A DNA stretch of 64,000 bases from Streptomyces cucumeris. Its GTDB lineage: Bacteria > Actinomycetota > Actinomycetes > Streptomycetales > Streptomycetaceae. A program made the position numbers and the translations under genes. The notes under the pieces were generated by a model that was not told where the DNA came from, made no database searches, and saw nothing but the letters and a program-made list of their open reading frames with translations. The stretch lies in NCBI RefSeq assembly GCF_024295805.1, contig NZ_JANCLX010000016.1:62001-126000 (forward strand). The letters are read 5' to 3'. Below, piece after piece: positions 60,948 to 64,000 of the stretch. The number at the start of each line of letters is the position of its first letter. The stretch's first letter is position 1.

Positions 60948-61499
60948 CTAGATGCGGCCGAAGAAGAGGCTGCCGGCGGCGTCGGAGTCGGCGGAGAAGA
61001 AGTGCTCGCGGGTCGCCCGGACGAACTCCTGGCGCGAGATGACCCCGTCCCCGTCGGTGTCGAGCACCGTGAAGGTCTCCAGCGTGTCCGGCGCGGTGAG
61101 CTGCCAGACCTCCTTGAGGTAGTACGCGAACTCTTCCTTGGTGATCTGGTTGTCGCCGTCCGCGTCGACGCAGTCGAAGATGGCGTGGGCGCTGCCGTCG
61201 ACGATGTTCACCCGGCTGCTGTCCACGCTGGCGAGCCGGCTGGCCTGGACGAACTCCTCCTGGCTGAGCTGTTGGTTCTTGGCGCCGGCGTGGCGGAGCA
61301 GTTCCTGCCAGTACATGTGTAAGAACGCCTGGAGGCTGGAGCCGCGCGGGTCGTCCCTGTCGATGCCGAATGCCTGGTGGTAGCGGTCGATGAGGAGCTG
61401 ACAGTCCTCCCATTCCAGGTAGCCGTCGTTGTTCCGGTCGAGTGCCTGGAACTGCCGTCCGAGCTTTTCGCCGATGAGATCGGCTGCCGCGGTGCTCAT
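60948..61499 (-). CDS. EF-hand calcium-binding protein (calerythrin-like)
   Basis: The 183-residue protein has at least three canonical EF-hand loops: DRNNDGYLEWED (about residue 22), DADGDNQITKEE (about 110) and DTDGDGVISRQE (about 145). A fourth degenerate loop near 65 is likely. Calerythrin-type proteins of Streptomyces act as cytosolic calcium buffers or sensors. No signal peptide is seen. The ATG at 61499 is used. Confidence 0.88.
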   Translation of the reverse strand: MSTAAADLIGEKLGRQFQALDRNNDGYLEWEDCQLLIDRYHQAFGIDRDDPRGSSLQAFLHMYWQELLRHAGAKNQQLSQEEFVQASRLASVDSSRVNIVDGSAHAIFDCVDADGDNQITKEEFAYYLKEVWQLTAPDTLETFTVLDTDGDGVISRQEFVRATREHFFSADSDAAGSLFFGRI

Positions 61500-61845
61500 A
61501 CCGTGTCCCCTCCCATGGTTCCGTACCGGTCTGGGCAGCTTTGTTGATCTTGCGGTCGACTCGCTCCGCAATGGCCATGGTTCACCCACTTCGGCGGCTC
61601 CCGCAACGGCGCCGAATGCTGGTGGGGCTGGCGTTGGTGGCGTTGTCCAATGGGGTTCGCGGCAGGGGGGATTCCGGTGGTATTTCGCACGTGTGGGCGA
61701 TTGTGGTCCGTCGGTGGCGGCCACGGGGATTCATTCATTCATTTCATGATCATCTTCCCCGTATGCTGTTGTCCTGTACGCGCCGAGCCCGACCAGGCTC
61801 CGTTGTTCCACATGATGGGGGAAGGCCAACGACAAGTTCCGTGGC
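61500..61845. other. Gene-free divergent region
   Basis: About 345 bases between the EF-hand gene and the next plus-strand ORF. I see no clear gene or repeat. The stretch around 61735 is locally AT-richer and may hold a promoter. Confidence 0.35.
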
Positions 61846-62121
61846 ATGGGATACGGGCGGGTGATGGACGGCGGCGGTATGCGGAAGGTTGACTCCTTCA
61901 AGATCGAGACTCGCCTCGAACGGCACAACCGCACCGTGACCAAGCGCGTTTGCGATTACACGCGTGCGGTCAACGCCGGGGACACGAACGCCGACTGCCG
62001 TTCGCCGTGGGCTCGTGGTCGGGGTGCCCACACCGGGGACGGCCGCATCTACATCGATGTGGACAGTGACGGCGAGGGTGGCAAGTGGCACACCCTGGTC
62101 GACTCCGCTCCGCTCTCCTGA
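61846..62121 (+). CDS. Hypothetical protein
   Basis: The 91-residue ORF has RVCDYTRAVNAGDTNADCRS, then HTGDGRIYIDVDSDGEGGKW. It looks like the mature part of a small secreted Streptomyces protein that has lost its signal peptide. The start is uncertain (61846, 61864 or 61879), and no ribosome site is convincing. It may be a truncated gene. Confidence 0.45.
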   Translation: MGYGRVMDGGGMRKVDSFKIETRLERHNRTVTKRVCDYTRAVNAGDTNADCRSPWARGRGAHTGDGRIYIDVDSDGEGGKWHTLVDSAPLS

Positions 62122-62251
62122 CCGGAGGAATCACCGCACTCGGCCGTGGTGCGCGAGGCCCCTTCCCGCCGGGAAGGGGCCTCGCGCGGTTCACCGGGGC
62201 CGACGGAGCCGGCGGGGCTTCGGTGTCACAGGAGCGTGTGAGCATGCTGCC

Positions 62252-63388
62252 ATGAGCAATACAACGGGGCGCAGCCTCCGCGAATTCGCGGAGAAAATGG
62301 TCGAGTTGGACATCGCGACCGAGGAACAGGCCACGACAGGGCTGGCCGAGGCCGAGTCGTTCGGAATGGACCTCGATGAGAAATACGAGAACCTTGAGGA
62401 ACTGACCTTCCTCATCGGCGAATGCGGTCTCGGGTTCACGACGCCCGAGAAGGCGGTGGGGGACCTCGAGGAGGGGTACGAGGACCTGTTGCGCGACGCG
62501 GCGGCGTGTTCGGGCGGCTCGGTGGTCGTGGACGACGTCGCCCTGGTGAAGGTCGAGGACGGGGCGGAGCGGGAGGAGTATCTGCACTTCCGCCGCAACG
62601 GCCGGTCGATCTGGCACCGGACGGAACATCTCTCCGACAGCACCCGCTACATGGACTGGACCACCCTCTTCGACGCCATCGGCGATCTCGTGCCCGGCAA
62701 CGAGGATCCGCGCGGTTTCCACCAGGTGGACGAGGACTCCTATGACGCCCAGTGGCTGCTGCTCACGTCCGGGCAGGCCGAGGGGCTGAAGGAGTTCGGG
62801 CTTTCGGTGCCGGTCGGGCTGGGCAACTGGGTGCGGGACGGGCTGCCCTCGGCGGAGCCCGAGACATCCGCCTGGTACGTCGAGGACGACCGTCTGCATG
62901 CGAGCGAGGAGTCCCGCCGCTGTCTGGCGGAGTGGCTGGCCCCCATGGATGACGCCCTGGCCCGGTGGCGATCGGCCCATGTGCCCGCCGGGTTCCCCTT
63001 CGACCACTCGCCGGACTCGCTCACGGCGCTGGAGCGGCTGGTGCTGGAGCGGTTCGACGGCCCCGCCGCGCTGGAAGCGGCGGGGGCGGGGGACGCGTTC
63101 TTCGAGGGCGCGGTCCGGTACCTCGGGGAGACCGCGCTGCGGCTCTGGCCGTGCCGGTGGACGTACCGGTACTCCGACGACGCCACGTCGGTGTTCGGCA
63201 ACGAGCCCAGGATCTCCGTCAACGCCCCGGACGGCTTCGGGGGCGGGTTCTCCCCGGACCACGCCCTGCGGACCCTGGTGCGGGAGCGTACGCACGGCGT
63301 GGTGCGGGAGTGCGTGGACGACCTGGGCGAGTCGGTGGAGAGCTACCGCGCGGCCCTCCGGGCCCTCGACGCCCACAGCCGGTACTAG
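62252..63388 (+). CDS. Hypothetical protein
   Basis: The 378-residue acidic protein starts with ATG. It is largely soluble and helical, with segments such as SLREFAEKMVELDIATEEQA and GFHQVDEDSYDAQWLLLTSG. I do not recognise a family. Its acidity and the nearby toxin-immunity pair make an immunity-related role conceivable, but nothing shows this. It converges on the methyltransferase gene with a 4-bp overlap of stops. Confidence 0.6.
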   Translation: MSNTTGRSLREFAEKMVELDIATEEQATTGLAEAESFGMDLDEKYENLEELTFLIGECGLGFTTPEKAVGDLEEGYEDLLRDAAACSGGSVVVDDVALVKVEDGAEREEYLHFRRNGRSIWHRTEHLSDSTRYMDWTTLFDAIGDLVPGNEDPRGFHQVDEDSYDAQWLLLTSGQAEGLKEFGLSVPVGLGNWVRDGLPSAEPETSAWYVEDDRLHASEESRRCLAEWLAPMDDALARWRSAHVPAGFPFDHSPDSLTALERLVLERFDGPAALEAAGAGDAFFEGAVRYLGETALRLWPCRWTYRYSDDATSVFGNEPRISVNAPDGFGGGFSPDHALRTLVRERTHGVVRECVDDLGESVESYRAALRALDAHSRY

Positions 63389-64000
63389 GTTCCCAGGCCG
63401 TCCTGGTCCCGTCGCTCCGGCTTGCGGGCCAGGAAGCTGGCGACCGTTCTCCTGGCGCCCTCGCCGGGCGCCTGGGTGAGCTGCGCGGTGAGGGCGAACC
63501 CGGCCCGGTCCAGGAGGTCGGCGAGGTGGTGCTGCGGGACGAGGTGCGACTCGAAGGAGACGGGGTGGTCGCCGTACGCCTTGGCGGGGCGCAGGATCTC
63601 GTGGTCGCCGACGTAGCCGCACAGCATCAGGCGTCCGCCGGGCGCCAGGACGCGATGGAGCTCCGCGTAGACGGTGGGCAGCAGCTCCGGCGGGGTGTGA
63701 TGGGTGGAGTAGTAGGCGAGGACACCGCCGAGGTGGTCGTCCTCGAGCTCCAGGGCGGTCATGGACCCCACGGTGAAGCGCAGGTCCGGGTGGGCCGCCC
63801 GGGCCACCTCGACCATCCTCGGTGACAGGTCGATGCCGAAGGCCGGGACGCCGAGGGCGGCCAGGTGCGCCGTGACCTTGCCGGGGCCGCAGCCCAGGTC
63901 GGCGACGGGGCCGAGGCCGGCGGTCCGTACGAGTTCGGCGAACGCGGTCAGCATCGCGCGGGACAGGGGGTCCAGCTCGGCGGGGGACGGGATGCGTTCG
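63385..64000 (-). CDS. SAM-dependent methyltransferase (partial)
   Basis: At least 205 residues of a class I methyltransferase are present. The frame remains open to the window edge, so the start lies outside. The glycine-rich motif I VADLGCGPGKVTAHLAALGV, motif II FGIDLSPRMVEVA and the GSMTALELEDDHLGGVLAYY segment are typical. The substrate is unknown. Similar proteins are small-molecule methyltransferases. Confidence 0.85.
   Translation of the reverse strand, partial: ERIPSPAELDPLSRAMLTAFAELVRTAGLGPVADLGCGPGKVTAHLAALGVPAFGIDLSPRMVEVARAAHPDLRFTVGSMTALELEDDHLGGVLAYYSTHHTPPELLPTVYAELHRVLAPGGRLMLCGYVGDHEILRPAKAYGDHPVSFESHLVPQHHLADLLDRAGFALTAQLTQAPGEGARRTVASFLARKPERRDQDGLGT

Overview
The window is high-GC actinobacterial DNA, almost certainly a Streptomyces chromosome. 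Codon bias is strong, GTG and TTG starts are common, and the families are typical of the genus: DUF5926, SigE-family ECF factor, SSI inhibitor, MocR, SpoIIE phosphatase, AICE genes. Everything here was read by eye from sequence. Family names come from recalled motifs, not from searches.

Layout. (1) About 1-11.9 kb is host backbone: MocR regulator divergent from an AhpD-like protein, an aminopeptidase P, a SpoIIE-type phosphatase, a small primase-polymerase-like protein, DUF5926, an HATPase anti-sigma-like protein, a glycerophosphodiesterase and an HtrA-type protease. (2) About 12.0-26.1 kb is an actinomycete integrative and conjugative element (AICE) in tRNA-Ser(TGA). It has int, xis, HUH-type rep, spd, an FtsK-like tra, an SCO3933-type regulator and a GntR (KorSA-like) repressor next to a perfect palindrome. 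It also has a NUDIX gene (Pif-like) and, at the right end, a cargo pair: an EACC1-like protein and a caspase-GAF-PAS protein, which looks like a defence or conflict module. A ~120-bp direct repeat marks the ends. (3) About 26.1-41.8 kb is backbone again: small secreted proteins, a second prim-pol, a MaoC/DUF35-MaoC-thiolase operon of the steroid side-chain type, a DUF1906 protein, an ECF sigma factor, an acyl-CoA ligase, a very large degenerate PAS/kinase/receiver protein and an SSI-like inhibitor. tRNA-Ser(GCT) follows.

(4) About 42.4-57.0 kb is a second integrated element, in tRNA-Arg(ACG), with 46-bp attachment repeats. It carries integrase, xis, a RepA/DnaB-like helicase beside iteron-like repeats, a P27 small terminase and an HK97-fold major capsid protein. 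No portal, large terminase, maturation protease or tail genes are visible. This is the profile of a capsid-encoding phage satellite, reduced to TerS plus capsid, and fused to a DUF2637 and small-membrane-protein operon more typical of conjugative elements. Between its two convergent operons lies an array of six ~28-bp direct repeats whose spacers hold different near-perfect palindromes. I consider this satellite and its array the most interesting content of the window.

(5) About 57.0-64 kb is a scarred region. A MerR gene is bracketed by 77-bp copies of the tRNA-Arg 3' end plus terminator. It is followed by a polymorphic-toxin-like gene with a probable immunity gene, an EF-hand protein, two uncharacterised genes and a methyltransferase cut by the window edge.
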